This document shows positions 22,197 to 34,129 of a stretch of DNA of 64,000 bases, piece after piece. The position numbers were made by a program, and so were the translations under genes. The DNA comes from Aplectana chamaeleonis (Eukaryota; Nematoda; Chromadorea; Rhabditida; Cosmocercidae): positions 1 through 64,000 of the forward strand of contig JAPDOI010001749.1 in assembly GCA_029168955.1 (NCBI GenBank), written 5' to 3'. The first letter of the stretch is position 1. Each line of letters begins with the position of its first letter. The notes beneath the pieces were generated by a model that worked only from the letters and a program-made list of their open reading frames with translations, made no database searches and was not told where the DNA came from.

Positions 22197-22436
22197 TCCA
22201 GACAACCCACCAAGGCTGCCAATGTTGATAGGACTTTTGAACATTTTAAAACTAGTTGAGAGCATTCGTGGAGATAATAGATGGAGCGTAATTCTTGCCC
22301 AAGGAGAGAATTGAGATCGATAATGTCAACGAGCAACGTCAAACAGGTGTTAAGCTGGGTTAGAAAATCGTGTAAAACCGTTCTAGCTAAGGCTCCGACT
22401 ATCGCTTGCAACCAGGGGTAAGCGTTATGTCTCTGA
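22197..22436 (-). CDS. Possible exon of an unidentified gene
   Basis: On the minus strand a TTTCAG acceptor precedes 22436. The frame then stays open for about 80 codons (RHNAYPWLQAIVGAL..., ...LHECSQLVLKCSKVL..., ...GCLET) to a candidate donor GTATAAG near 22198. The product is helix-rich and leucine-rich. No family was recognised and no neighbouring exon was found. The acceptor side abuts a repeat fragment, so it may be a gene piece cut by an insertion, or chance. Confidence 0.3.
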
Positions 22437-22500
22437 AACGCTGGCGCCTAACGCTGAATTGCTGGCGCATCCAGGGCGGCCGCGTTCAGAGGTGTAGCTG
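22432..22500. repeat. Fragment related to the MITE at 47358-47659
   Basis: 'ctgaaacgctggcgcctaac' and 'gctggcgcatccag' echo 'gctgaaacgctgacgcatga' and 'gctggcgcattcag' at 47420-47463. It is short and has no ends. Confidence 0.5.
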
Positions 22501-22609
22501 CCTCATCTGGTTTCGTTAGAGATAAAGAAAGCGTGTCTAAAAATTACCAGGAGTGGCGCGGATCTCGACTGACTGTCAGCGGCTGCAAACGTTTTGCGTT
22601 AGGGTTTAA

Positions 22610-23068
22610 AGGCAGCATACACGCTTGTAAACGTGGTTGGGGTAACAATGTGAATCGAACCGTATGGCTTACAACATAATCCATACGCATTTTGAAGTGC
22701 CAAATATGACCCACAATGCCGATACATAAGTTAGAAGTTAGCCCCGCCCTTATTTTCTCGCCCCCTGTATTTGCCCTTTTCCTCCAACGCACGGTTGCTG
22801 GGCCATCTTCGCCGTCAGTGACGTAAATGGTTCACTTGTTAGGCAACCTACCAACAGTACCAACGGTGAGTATGATCCAGCAACCTTGCGTTGCAGGAAA
22901 AGGGCAAATACAGGGGGCGAGAAAATACAGGGCGGGGCCAACTTCAAACTCATGTAGCGGCATTGTGGGTCATTTTTGACACTTCAAAATGCGTACGCGT
23001 TGTAATTTGGGCCATACCATCTATTTCCGTAGTTATCTCAATCACGTTTACGAGCGTGTATGCTGCCT
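22610..23068. mobile_element. TTAA-flanked palindromic element, 'GCATAC' family, copy 2
   Basis: The ends AGGCAGCATACACGCTTGTA and its inverse are flanked by TTAA (22606-22609 and 23069-23072). The arms share 'cccctgtatttgcccttttcc' and 'tgggtcatatttggcacttc'-like blocks. Confidence 0.9.
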
Positions 23069-23072
23069 TTAA

Positions 23073-24530
23073 CCAGACTGTCCATGACTAACTGAAGCAT
23101 AAGTATGTATAGCTCGGATCTTTGCGTCGGAAAACGTAGCATCTAAGGGCAGCAATCAGCTACAGGAGCTAAGCTAACTATTCACAAGCCTTGGCAGCCG
23201 AGTTAAGGAATTCGCTCCGTGCAGCCTCACCGTCTGATTATGATGTGCCTTTCGGTCATCTAGAGGGTGTGGGTACCCCTGTCGAACGATGAAAATTTGA
23301 ATGTAGTCATCGCCTATGGACGTAAACCATTACTCGTTCTGTCCTGTCATTCCATTCGCTCTCACACCATGACCCTAATGGCTCTGCCCATTAGTTTATG
23401 GGAAAGCAGGATATGTTATAGGAGGCCATTACAGGATCATTCCATGGGTTGATGGACCGCCCTTCAACACGATCGTTTCCGTCAAAAGACTGTGTTGCCT
23501 AATGTAGGCTACCAGCTATTTCCAAAACAGATATAAAGCCTAGCTCCCTCATTTTGAGCCGGTCGAAATAAGGCTCATCGGGCGCATCATGTCAAAATCT
23601 CCTTATTGACTATTGTATTCTGCCATGACCGACTGCTCCGCTGCTTATTCCGCCCGGACTCATCCGAACAAGCTAAGCTTTACCACTCGAATACAAGGTT
23701 TTCGCTTCTTAGTGGAAGAAACAAGCTTTCAACTTTTGGCCTTCTAGGGAAAGAGGTATTTTGCCTTGGTTTCAGCATTTTGCGCATAGTTCATAACAGA
23801 CCTCATATTTTTTCTACGGTGTCATGTTCATTCTCTCCAATCACGAATTCGTTTGAAAACCAGGCGGAAGACAAACTGTGGAACCCCATCTAGTCCAGTT
23901 CCAAGCTTGGGAGGATCTGTAAATTGCACAAAATTACAATAAATATTGTCACACATATATACCACTCAAGTACAGAGTTTATTTTTTGAAGAAAATTCTT
24001 CAAAATTCCTGTCTTGTCCTATGCTGCAGAAAGTGTCGCTGCCCTTTGCACTCGCGTGCGGGTGCGGAGCGGAGAACAACCAGAGAACGGGGGTAGACTG
24101 AGGCAGTGGCATCGCGCGGGCTCCTGGCGCCATTAGTGATGTTAATTTTGATCTTTTACGCAGGATTGGTATCTATCAGTGCTAATCAGTCAGCAGACTT
24201 GAAGGAGATAGTGGCTGGGCCTGATCAACTCCTGCCAGTTCCCTCTAATTGCTCTTCTCTCCTCTACATGAGATCCCCCGATGTTTTGCGTGTAGAGTTC
24301 TTAGACTCAACTACAAGCAACGATTCTATCTTACCCAATGTTTTCATGGTCTTACGTGCAGCGATCTGAGGTTTCCCTGATTCATTCCACACATGCACCA
24401 CCATTAACCTTTAGCTTATGTTAGTAGTGCTATCATTCTGGACGATCGTCATTTTTTCATACCTTTTTTATCTATGCTATATTCCTGCCATATGCTATAT
24501 TACTTCAAGTTTTTTCGAGATATTTGAGAT
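23073..24530. other. No confirmed gene
   Basis: A frame at 24106-24369 starts with a hydrophobic stretch, but it begins at GTG and has no splice support, so it is not called. No repeat structure is apparent. Confidence 0.4.
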
Positions 24531-25010
24531 AATACCGCTGCTATCCAAGGGAAAAAAGGATGCGAAAACGCCAAAGTGGGCAACTAAAGCGTCTTTCTAT
24601 CACAACTCGCTTCAACTTTTGAAATTTTAAAACACCGAAATGATCAGCACGTCGTGATCCGATCAATCATGTAGAAACCTTCTGCGAAATTTGCGAGAAA
24701 CTTCATTTTCCAAGCTGAAAACTTATTTTTATTTTGACAATGCTGGATATCGCTTACGGTTGTTTCTGAGCGAACCAGCTTGTGGTATTAAGATATCATT
24801 ATAAAATTCTTACTAACTGCTTCTTAAAAAGGGGTTTCCATTAAGAAATTTCAAAACTATCTCATATATTCGGATAGACGGTGGCGCGAGGAATATTTTG
24901 GCCTTTTCAATATTGAAAATGGAGCACTTTGAGGCGAGTTGTGACCGAAAGATGCTTTGTACCCACTTTGTCAACTTCGCCCATTTTTTCCCTTGGATAG
25001 CAGCGGTATT
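24531..25010. mobile_element. Foldback element with AATACCGCTGCTATCC ends
   Basis: The arms AATACCGCTGCTATCCAAGG (24531) and CCTTGGATAGCAGCGGTATT (25010) are perfect over 20 bases. They continue inward imperfectly ('aaagtgggcaactaaagcgt' against 'atgctttgtacccacttt'). A half copy lies at 13237-13445. Confidence 0.85.
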
Positions 25011-25850
25011 GTACTCATGGTCTTTTTGTCGCAATCTCTGTCCTTGAAGTAATAGCAACCATCCAGTCGGTAATATTCACAATTCCCGACATCACTGCTT
25101 CTTTATTTGCAAGTTCATCGTGAAAGCATCGGAACAGATGGGGGTGTCTGCGTGCGCAAGTCGACGGATTCCAGCCGAGTTACTACTGAAAACAAGCGTT
25201 CACTGAACGCTGACAATAGGCGCCAAGTCGAGGTTTCCGCTGAAAAGGCGACTCTGATTAGCCGGGAAAAACTTCTAGACGAAATTATCCTCTGCCCTGC
25301 TCAAATGCTAACGCCCTTGGCCAGCTTAGTGTGAGTCATGACAACTTTTCAAGCTCTACTAACCGATGACACCTCCCTTATAGGTAGTCAGTGCATCGGA
25401 AATGGGCGCCGTTTCCGATGGCATCGCTGTCGCTTCCCTCAATCCCATGTAATCCTCTAATCAGCTCAATGAAGCCTTCCCTTCTCTGATATGCTTGTTG
25501 TTGCCAGGAATTATATTTTTCTTTATATTAATCAATCTCCCATCTATCTAATGTTCCGCATCCATACTTGTAAGCCTATTGCTTTCTAAGCTATGATCGA
25601 CATGTGGCACAAAATTATAAGTCTCCAAGGTTGCCACAACTGTTAGCCAGCAGATCAACTAACCCGAGACTCTTATGTGGATCTAACGAACATGGTGCCC
25701 TCACTCACTTTGATAAATTGACGGCTCGCCTCCACTGGTCGTGCGAGCCCCAGCACAAATTTCATTCGTCTCGTTCTCTCGCAGTCGTTGGCCGTATTGG
25801 CGGTTTGTTTCGGCCTGCCCTTCGGTCACGATCACTGACCCTGGAAGACG
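25011..25850. other. No recognisable feature
   Basis: Short frames on both strands, none with family or splice support. Confidence 0.45.
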
Positions 25851-26038
25851 AACGGGCTCCGATTGGGCGCTTGTGCTATCGAGAAAGACCACGTGTTAGA
25901 TAGGTCGGCTTTCGTCGAGACTGTTAATAAACTGCCTATTTTTTACTGCATAGGCAGTTTATTAACAGTCTCGACCAAAACCTACCCATCTAGCACGTGG
26001 TCTTTCTCGATAACACAAGCACCCAATCGGAGTCCGTT
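25851..26038. mobile_element. Near-perfect palindromic element
   Basis: The arms of about 85 bases pair from GAACGG.CTCCGATTGGG (25850) to its inverse (26038), through 'tcgagaaagaccacgtg' and 'actgttaataaactgcctat'. The loop is about ten bases ('tttttactgc'). The near-identity of the arms suggests a recent insertion or gene conversion. Confidence 0.85.
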
Positions 26039-27154
26039 CCTCCATTCTTCTTTTTATATCTGTCGTCGACTCTAATCATAACGCCACCGGCCCTTCGAAA
26101 TTAGGCTTTCGGTGCGCATTCACTTGCGTATTTCGATGGGTATTCTGAATTACGAAGGCGGGATTTACTTCGAACTTTCTCTCACGGACCGTTGTTGAGC
26201 GTTGGATTGTCGAGCATCCATCTGTCGTCCACAGCGTTGACTATCATGAGATCCCGCCTCCTCGTCTGGTCGTCCTCCGTATCCACCATCAGTATCATCA
26301 ACTGTCTCCTCATTTCCCCCAGTCATATTGTGTGCTAACTCTACTGCCTGTGCAAAGGAATGCACGTCGGTTGATATCAAGAATACTGGTCAAATAAAAA
26401 AGTTCGAAGCTGATCTTCGTGAGGCTTCGTTGGCACTCTTAGAGTACTTCAGTTCTGATCATTAGCGTGGTGTCAGAACAATGTCATAAGAAAAGCGAAC
26501 ATGATTTAGCTATCGACGGTCAACTTTCACTCCCATAACGTGGCATTCCAGCTCGTGTTTTGTGTTAGGCCTGTGATAATTTTAAGAGTGATGGAATCGA
26601 TTGCGCGCTCTAAGCAGCTGCTTTTTCACCCTGACATCTTTGCAAACACTCGATAAAACACCTTGTTAACACGAGGTCCACATCACTTTCTGGTTTAACG
26701 TCGGTTTACATTTCATAATCATTTGTGTTTGGCTAGTACAGAGACACCCACATGAGCCAACAGTTTCACTACCGCAACGGAGGGAAAAACATGCCGAGAA
26801 CCAGTCAAATTTGTTTACAACGCCAAAATTTTCAATTTTTTAATGCACACGAATCCTCTACATATATCACTGTGAACGGTGGCAACACTACACCAACATC
26901 CATCGCGAGTCAGCTGGACGTCCTTTGTGAGCGTGATTGCTTTCAAAAATTGTTGCTGCTTTGGCAACCCAAAACTCGATTATACCTTCTACAGATCTTC
27001 AACGAAATTCCACAGTCTGCATTTTGAATTTTTTTCAATTTGCGCCAATGCTAGATACGTTTTACATTTACTTTGCGAGATCTCTTATTTTGCTGTGATG
27101 TATAGTAGATTTTTCAAGAAGAATGCTGTGTTTATCGGCGTGTTCAACAGCAAC
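26039..27154. other. No recognisable gene
   Basis: Frames at 26752-27175 and on the minus strand at 26165-26380 lack family features and splice signals. Confidence 0.4.
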
Positions 27155-27156
27155 TA

Positions 27157-27394
27157 TAGTTTACAGCAATGTTAGTAGGACCTGGTGAGGTTGCGGACTC
27201 GTGCTAAAACTACGGTAGAATCTGGCACTTTGCCAGATTTCGTCATCGATCGGCGCCAACCGTCGTCTCTCTGCGCACGAGAATATCAGCAGTGGCGCTG
27301 ATCGATGACGAAATCTGGCAAAGTGCCAGACTCTACCGTAGTTTTAGTGCGAGTCCGCAACCGCACCATGTCCTTTTAACATTGCGGTCAACTG
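27157..27394. mobile_element. TA-flanked foldback element, copy 2
   Basis: The arms of about 105 bases start TAGTTTACAGCAATGTTAG and end CATTGCGGTCAACTG, flanked by TA (27155-27156 and 27395-27396). The core 'atctggcactttgccagatt' is itself palindromic. The TA target suggests cross-mobilisation by a Tc1/mariner transposase; this is inference. Confidence 0.85.
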
Positions 27395-27402
27395 TATGCT
27401 AT

Positions 27403-27887
27403 GCTGGTAGTTTCTAGGTATCCTCAGTGTCTCTGAAGTAGGAAGCTGCGGTCAGGCGTAAAATCATTCGATCAATAACCATCCTCCTTTTGTTTTCCCG
27501 CGCGCAAACTTTCCCGCCAAGCGGCGTCAAGGCTTTCCCCATCCAGAGATTTACGATATTTTTTTATATTTGTTTCAATACTTGTTGGGACAAATGGGAA
27601 GCTTGATTTTCTGGGACGAACTCTGGTGGTGTTCCTGGTGCAAGTTCACAAACACCTTAGCTATCTCCCCGTACCTTAGTATGCAGCAAGCTTCAAATTG
27701 TTTGCAAACAGACGTTTTCGTAAAGCACCTTAAAACGCTTATCCCAATATCACTGTATAGGTTAATTTTCAATGCCGCAATTCCTTTCGCAGACCAAACA
27801 CAAGCATGGAAAATTGAAGAAAAATTTCTGGCAGGTATTAGCACATCTCGCGATGAAAATGTTATAAACATGCGCCGCTCGAAATGC
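27403..27887. other. No recognisable gene
   Basis: The long frame 27570-27935 runs on into the TTAA element and is not supported as coding. Confidence 0.45.
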
Positions 27888-27891
27888 TTAA

Positions 27892-28429
27892 AGGCAGTGG
27901 TCACCATGAAAAACATTATTGAAAAAACTACATAAATTAGCTCAGATCGAAAACAACTCAAAAACTATGAAGGTAGCGCGGTGAAAAACGGGCTAGAATT
28001 AGAGTTATTAAGACCCTAAACTTCCAGTTCGTGCACACGTGCACAGAAAGATCACAGTCTCATGCCCGGCAGTTGAAAATCATCGACGTTCGGAGGAAGA
28101 AATAAATGAAAATTTACCTATTAAAACAGTTGAACAATGAAAGCAAGCACTTTAGTCAATGTTTTTGACTAGATGTGTACATAAATCCGAAGGTTCATTG
28201 ATTGAAACTCAATTTCAAGCCAGCTGATGTTCTTGATACTAGAGATCATCAATGCCGATGATGTGGGGTGGACTCGTCCACCATCAAAAGGCAAGGAAGT
28301 TTAGGCTTCAAATTTGGCCTAGAAAAGCGTTTTTTTCGCGATTTTTCCTTATAGATTCTACTACTCTATACCCAGAAAAGGGTTCAGAGAGGAAAAGAAG
28401 ACGAGCATATTCGAGCGCGACCACTGCCT
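27892..28429 (+). mobile_element. TTAA element, 'GTGGTCACCATGAAAAA' family, copy C
   Basis: AGGCAGTGGTCACCATG (27892) to GACCACTGCCT (28429), with TTAA at 27888-27891 and 28430-28433. It is collinear with 17340-18057 but lacks its nested insert. Confidence 0.9.
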
Positions 28430-28589
28430 TTAATTTTTATCACGTAGGGATTTGGCCTACACTGACTGCTTAGTCAATCTCTCGTATGGCTATCGATCAG
28501 GCAATTTGATATGATGGAGATGCTTTTTCCTTTTCGACTGCTGTTGTTTGTGGGTGTGTGCATCGGACCAGGATATGCAGCCGCCCTAA

Positions 28590-28705
28590 GCATGATAGGA
28601 TGAGAGGTACTCGTAAACTTCCCGTCCTTCGTCTCAACTCTTTCATCACAGCTAGAAGGATTTTTCTTTTTTCTACTGTCAAGTTGTGGAATGTCTCCGG
28701 CGCAT
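28590..28705 (+). pseudogene. Possible retrotransposon ORF C-terminal relic
   Basis: The frame reads KLPVLRLNSFITARRIFLFSTVKLWNV. This resembles the C-terminal 'R..FF..RVVKLWNSLP' end of many non-LTR retrotransposon proteins. It is short and flanked by stops, so the call is tentative. Confidence 0.35.
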
Positions 28706-28720
28706 GACATTTAATTTTAT

Positions 28721-29300
28721 TGTGCGCAACTTCTGGTTCCACGTGCATTCTATAACAGTGTTTCGACATTTTTGTCGGTGGACTAAATGGCTTTTGATAT
28801 AAGCGCTTTTTTTTGATCCGATGCAGAGCAGAATTCACCACGAGTTGGTCTGTTTACCTGCTCATGGGGAACTTAGGTTGTGGTTATGAGAAGGTTTAGC
28901 TAGGACGTGGGTTACAAACGAAACTTCGGCCACCGGCCCAGGCTACAATACATGGTGTGATACAAGTCAACCTGTGTACGGCGCCGCCCTCTATTTCGTG
29001 ACATGCTCAACACCCTCCCCCCCCCCTCCTGCGCAACTGATAACAATAACCATTCGAGACATTGTTACCAGTAATCAAGGTTAAACATTTTGAAAGAATT
29101 TGAATGCGTTCTTTTGAATAGTCAATAGGAATAGCCCCAGGTGTTTGTTGCTTTCCGTGCTGCAGGTTTGGCTGGAAGTACAGAAAAGAACGAAAACAAT
29201 TTTGCAGATTCCAGTGTCCAGCGCGGACTCCATATACACTTCATGCAATGATAATTTTCACAAAAGGCATCAGAATTGTAGTATGTACATGGAAGAGCTC
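28721..29300. other. No recognisable feature
   Basis: Contains a C homopolymer (29017-29027). Nothing else can be assigned. Confidence 0.4.
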
Positions 29301-29596
29301 TTGGGGGTATGGGATACTTCTGTGACACACGGTCGCGTCGCTCTGCACAGCGACCGCCTGTCGCGGAACTCTCGCCCTTTGAGCCTGTCGCTGTGGCAGC
29401 GCGCTGCACGGCGACGAGCGACAGGAACAGTCTCCGGTATATTTACAGTATGTCAGCCCTTCGATACCCGTCGCTGCGACGGATGCCTGATAACTGTTAC
29501 TAAGACGGCCAGTGCCGTTGCTCCCATGCTGGTCCCGCCGCGAATTGTGCTAAATATCATCACCGTCACTCATGAGAGCGATAAAGTATACCATTG
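29301..29596. mobile_element. GTCGCTG-rich foldback element, copy 2
   Basis: It runs from 'gggggtatgggatac' to 'aaagtataccattgatc'. It shares 'acacacggtcgcgtcgctct', 'cagtatgtcagccct' and 'cccgccgcgaatt' with 31328-31617. Confidence 0.8.
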
Positions 29597-29599
29597 ATC

Positions 29600-30689
29600 T
29601 CAGGCGATCTCAGGTCGCAGGCGCACTCACAAAAAAACGCTCCCTAGTTTTATACCTTTGTGTAGTGTGGTCCCTATAATCGAGGAATATTGCGGAACAG
29701 CCCAACAAAACGCGCTCTTGTGAGAATAAAAACTGTGTCAAAAAAGACGAGTTAAGCGTTTCGTAAAGCGTTCACATCTTTTCTGTGTGTTGGTCTGCTG
29801 TGGACGAAGACTTTTGAAACGTCGGCAACAATTTCGCACTTCGAACTCAACTAAGGTAAGAAACGATTTTTCGCAAATCTTGTACAAAAACGATTAAAGA
29901 ACAAATTTCATCTCTTTCGCGTATCCATGACAGCAGATGGAAACAAACGCCGAGAATGCGCTAAGCCTGGTGATTTCAGAGTTATAAATTCTATCACGTT
30001 CGAGAATGAGAATACGAGCTCACCACTGAGGGTGGCTGGGGTCGGATTCATAAATGATGAAACCGCGGTTTTAGGGTATATTTTACCCCGAACTCTCTGC
30101 ACTCCTCAATGATCTATGCCACTCTCTCGCCTCCACGGTCGCTCTTAAATCATGGTATTATCGTTGATGAATCCGACATCTGGTTGAGACGAATCAAGGC
30201 AATGGGTAGTTCTTCGCCAATGCATCATATGCGCAGCTGCTTTCCTCTTTAGTGACATACTAGTTCCCTTTCTTGATCTGGTTATTACCGTATTTTAATC
30301 TTAGCTCTGTGTTTGCATGCAACTCCTGTTAATATTTATGACCTCTAGGTAGACATAAACTTTCTTAAACGGTGGGCCAGTGGCCGTATTCATGAAACAG
30401 CGGGCGCAGGAAGAGGGCGTAGCCTTCTCGTATCCGGCGTATGGCCATCAAACTTGTGCCTCTCTTGTGGAGAATCCAATAGCGAAAGCCACCCGTTCGC
30501 CAGCGAGGAAACCGCCGGGTAGGAATCTGCTGGGTCTCAGCTCCGCTATTGGTGCATTTCAGTGGGCACATCATGCTCGACCTCGATTGTGCGGGTGGGC
30601 GTGCTCTGCCTGCCAGTAACATAATGATCACGTTCTGAAACGCAAGATCGACGTAGCACGCAGCCGCAATTCTCTCCATCCAGCCGCCA
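29600..30689. other. No confirmed gene
   Basis: The 61-codon frame 29927-30112 is unsupported. 'ggccgtattcatgaaaca' (30380-30397) recurs inverted at 44956-44973, marking an unidentified dispersed repeat. Confidence 0.4.
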
Positions 30690-30989
30690 GGTGGCTAAAA
30701 ACCCTCCTGTCTACCCGACATGTAGCCGGGGACCTTCCTGCCTCCCTGCCGGGTACTCAGACGCAGGGACACAATAACTGGCGATCCAGGAATCGGAAGA
30801 AGAATCTCCAAGCAAAGTATTCCGATGCCGAAGAACACAGAATAGCCAACGGTCCAGCGAAGACCCCCTTCCCCAACTACGTCCAGCCCTGCACCAACCG
30901 TGTTCAAGCTCCTCTCACAACTCGTAGAACAGAAGCGTTCTAAGCCCAAAGATACCCTACCACCTGTGCAAGCCAAGCTGGACCACTAT

Positions 30990-31700
30990 GATGGAGACCT
31001 TGTCCCAGACTTGACATCCTTCAACTATGACGAAGACGAGGACGGTGCGTTCGATGCTTGATTTAAACGATATGGACCTGTTCTAGATGACCGTGGCGCA
31101 CCGCTCCCCGAAGAGAAGAAGAGGAATCTGATCATCGGCAAGCTGAACCGCACAACATACAAGACGTACTCAGCCCACGTCTTGCCCATGAAGCCGCGTG
31201 ACATTGATCTGCAAACAACCATCACAAACCTGACAAGACTGTTCGGGCCGAAAAAGACACTGATTCGGCGCAGATTCGAATTTCTGGAATGAGTATGCCC
31301 ATCAATCCATGGTTCCCATGTCCCTTAGGGGTATGGTATACTTTTGCGACACACGGTCGCGTCGCTCTGCACAGCGACCGCCTCCCGCCCTTTAAATCTG
31401 TCGCTGTCGCAGTGCACTGCACAGCGACAGCGACAGTGGTAGCGACATGCTATGGCACATTTGCAGTATGTCAGCCCTCCGCGACACGTCGCTGCTACCC
31501 ACACGCGACATCTGTTCCTACTACAACCGTTGCCATTGCTCCGGTGCGGCTCCCGCCGCGATTTGTGTTAGATTGCATGCCTGTCGCTCATTACAGCGAC
31601 AAAGTATACCATACCCCTTACAGCGACTTTGGAAATACTATGAAGAAGAAATTCGAGAAAGCCTGCATGAAGGATGTCGACAGCTAATCCCTCGAGTGCC
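30990..31700 (+). pseudogene. Gag-like region (interrupted)
   Basis: The frame around 31045-31290 reads FKRYGPVLDD, KRNLIIGKLNRTTYKTY, LPMKPRDIDL and TNLTRLFGPKKT. This is the capsid pattern of nematode and flatworm gypsy-type elements. It contains an in-frame stop after FDA, and is cut at 31327 by the foldback. Coding-like sequence seems to resume after 31617. Confidence 0.65.
31328..31617. mobile_element. GTCGCTG-rich foldback element, copy 3, inside gag
   Basis: The ends GGGGTATGGTATACTTT and AAAGTATACCATACCCC are perfect inverted repeats. They are flanked by TTA at 31325-31327 and 31618-31620. This is the best-preserved copy and defines the family ends and a 3-bp TTA (TWA/TNA) target. 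Confidence 0.9.
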
Positions 31701-32099
31701 CTGTCTTCATCTCTGTCCTGACAGACACTTCCCACATAATGATGCGCTTTCGTCTTCTTATCAAGATAGACCGTCTCAAAGAAAGCGACCCGTTGCCAAT
31801 CCTGCACGATTTCATCAATGAATGCTAGGCTTTCGTCACCTTGCGCTCGGACAACCGCACGATGGAAACCTTCTTCTTCTTCTTCTTTGCAGCCGCAGAG
31901 TTTTGTCATAAGTTCAAGAAACGGGCGATCAAAAAAAATCAAAGAGATAAATGCGGCATATCAAAAGCAATAATCAAGACAGCAGCACCACCCGTCAAGA
32001 CATGTTGGTTTTCGAAAACAATTTTTCTATCTGCAGATCGTTCACGTCCTGTAATTTGAAGGAAATCGTCAAAAAGAGCTCGGACAAAGCATCAAAAAG

Positions 32100-32275
32100 A
32101 AAACTTCGATGCGAAAATGTGGCAGTTACAGTCCAAGAAGCACGTACGTATCTCATAGTGCACATCAACGGAAAACCCACACGTCTACAACTTGATACTG
32201 GCGCTGACATAACGATGATTTCGCGTCGGACATGGAAGAAACTAGGTTCTTCATGCATTGATCTACTTCACCTGT
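32100..32275 (+). pseudogene. Retroviral-type aspartic protease region
   Basis: The frame contains RLQLDTGADITMISRRTW, with the DTGA catalytic triad of retropepsins. It acts in polyprotein cleavage. It lies directly before the RT region in another frame. Confidence 0.85.
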
Positions 32276-32474
32276 GAAGACTGCCGATGAATCACCGATG
32301 AATATCATAGGACAATTCGAAACCGACTTCATTGTCTTCAACCGTCATCATCGACTTACAACCGGCCGAGGAAACTGTTATGTCAGAGAGGTAACCGACC
32401 TTCTAGGCCTCGATTGGTGCATACAAATGCCGGACTTTTGACTACTCAAGGATCAATATCGTTGCCGACTGACG

Positions 32475-33373
32475 ATGGCAGAAATCGAAATTAGTCGCAA
32501 CGAAACTGCCACTAATTCGAAAATTTATTTCGCAAATGTTTTCAACTCAGAACTGGGATACTGCACCAAGACCAAAGCGAAGCTTTTTTTCAAACCAAAC
32601 TCTCGCCTAGTATATCGACAGGAGCGCCCTGTACCCTTCTCCACCCAGTCAGCCGTCAACACAGAAATCGACCGCTTAGTACATGAAGGTGTACTGACAG
32701 CTGTAGACCGCTCAAACTGGGCAGCACCAATTATGGTCGTCAAGAAAAGCAATGGAAACATTCGATAATGTGCCGATTTCTCTAGCGGATTGAATGATTC
32801 GCCGGCCTTTCACCAGCACCCACTGCCCGCTACCGAGGACGTCTTCACCTAGCTCAACGGTGGTCAGCTTTTCTCCCAAATCGAACTCGCCGACGCGTCA
32901 AAGTAGACGATGATTCAAAAGAGCTACGCACTATAGACACCCATCGTGGTCTCTTCCGCTATAACCGACTTCCATTTGGAGTGAAGTCAGCTCCAGGCAT
33001 ATTCAGGCAAATCGTAGACTCAATGATCTCTGGACTCCATGGCGTTGCTGCATTTCTGGACGACATAATCTTCACTGGCTGCACAACAGAAGAGCAACGC
33101 AGCGACTTGGAAGCTCTCTTTCAAAAAATACAAGAATATGATTCTCGAATACGCGTCGAAAAATATGATTTCACGATGCCTGAGATCCGTTTTCTGGGAA
33201 ATATCACTGACAAATATGGTCGACGTCCCGACCTTAATAAAATACGAGCCGTCACAGGAATGCAACGACCGAAAGAAGTCCCACAGCTCCTCTCTTTTCT
33301 TGGAATGTTGAATTACTACGGAATCTTCATTCCCCACATGCGTATACTCCGTGCCACTTCGAAGCCCTCCTAA
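32475..33373 (+). pseudogene. Reverse transcriptase region
   Basis: 32475-32768 reads FKPNSRLVYRQERPVPF and later WAAPIMVVKKSNGNIR, the finger region of gypsy-type RTs; a stop follows at 32766. After frameshifts, 32945-33373 holds YNRLPFGVKSAPGIF, then AAFLDDIIFTG (the catalytic YxDD box in the form FLDD), then FLGNI and FLGMLNYY. The order and spacing are those of the family, but at least three breaks prevent a full product. Confidence 0.9.
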
Positions 33374-33424
33374 AGAAGAACGCAGCTTACCAATGGATAA
33401 AACGAGTGCCAACAAGCGTTCGAA

Positions 33425-34073
33425 AACGCCAAGCAATTTTTTGCTTCCCCATTGCCCCTCACTCACTCTGACCCGAAGTTGGAACTCATCATAGCCGACG
33501 CCTCCGACTACGGTATAGGAGCAGTCATTTTGAATGGGTTCGCCGATGAAATAGAAAGAAAAAGCCATCAGTCATGCAAGCCGTAGCCTCACCGATACTG
33601 AGAAGAAGTGTGGCCAGATAGAAAAGGAAGGCCTTGTGTTAGTCTATGCCATCCCAAAATTTCATCGATATTTACTCGGACGTCCTTTGACTCTGCTCAC
33701 CGACCGCAAACCTCTCCTGTCCATTTTTGGTAACAAGAAAGGTTTACCAGCGTATACTGCAAATCGCCTGACTCGCTGGTCTCTAATTCTCCTTGGATAC
33801 AATTTCAAGATTGAATATCGCAAGACAACGGAATTCGGACAAGCCTATCCACTGTCCGGCCTCATTCTTGACCGAAAAGAACAAACAAAGGATGTCGTCA
33901 TTGCCAACGTCGCACAAGTTGACAACGAGTGCAAAGCAGTGAGTGCATACATTCCTATTGATATGATGTTGATTGCACAAGAAAACTTCAAAGACAACAT
34001 AACAGTTATCGAATGTGTTCGTCACGATAGATGGTCTGATACACTTTCAGCCGAAATCACACCTTTCGGTATC
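33425..34073 (+). pseudogene. RNase H region of pol
   Basis: ADASDYGIGAVIL (first catalytic Asp) lies near 33490. The next frame (33636-34073) reads LVYAIPKFHRYLLGR, LLTDRKPLLSIFG and LTRWSLILLGYNFKIEY, the usual RNase H end of gypsy-type pol. It is split into two frames. Confidence 0.85.
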
Positions 34074-34129
34074 TAAAACTCGCTATCGATTCAAGAAAAC
34101 TGTCTTTTCTTCGGACCCAGAGTTGTGAT

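Noticed and set aside
24106..24369. 87-codon frame with a hydrophobic N-terminus resembling a signal peptide
   Set aside because: It begins at GTG, has no splice or promoter support, and no family was recognised; one hydrophobic stretch is not enough.
28497..28841. Minus-strand 114-codon frame
   Set aside because: The opposite strand carries a better-explained retrotransposon-like C-terminal motif; this frame has no features.
29927..30112. 61-codon frame after a possible intron end
   Set aside because: The upstream sequence lacks a clear acceptor and no family was recognised.
33020..33568. Minus-strand 182-codon frame
   Set aside because: It is antisense to the RT/RNase H region of the gypsy-type element.
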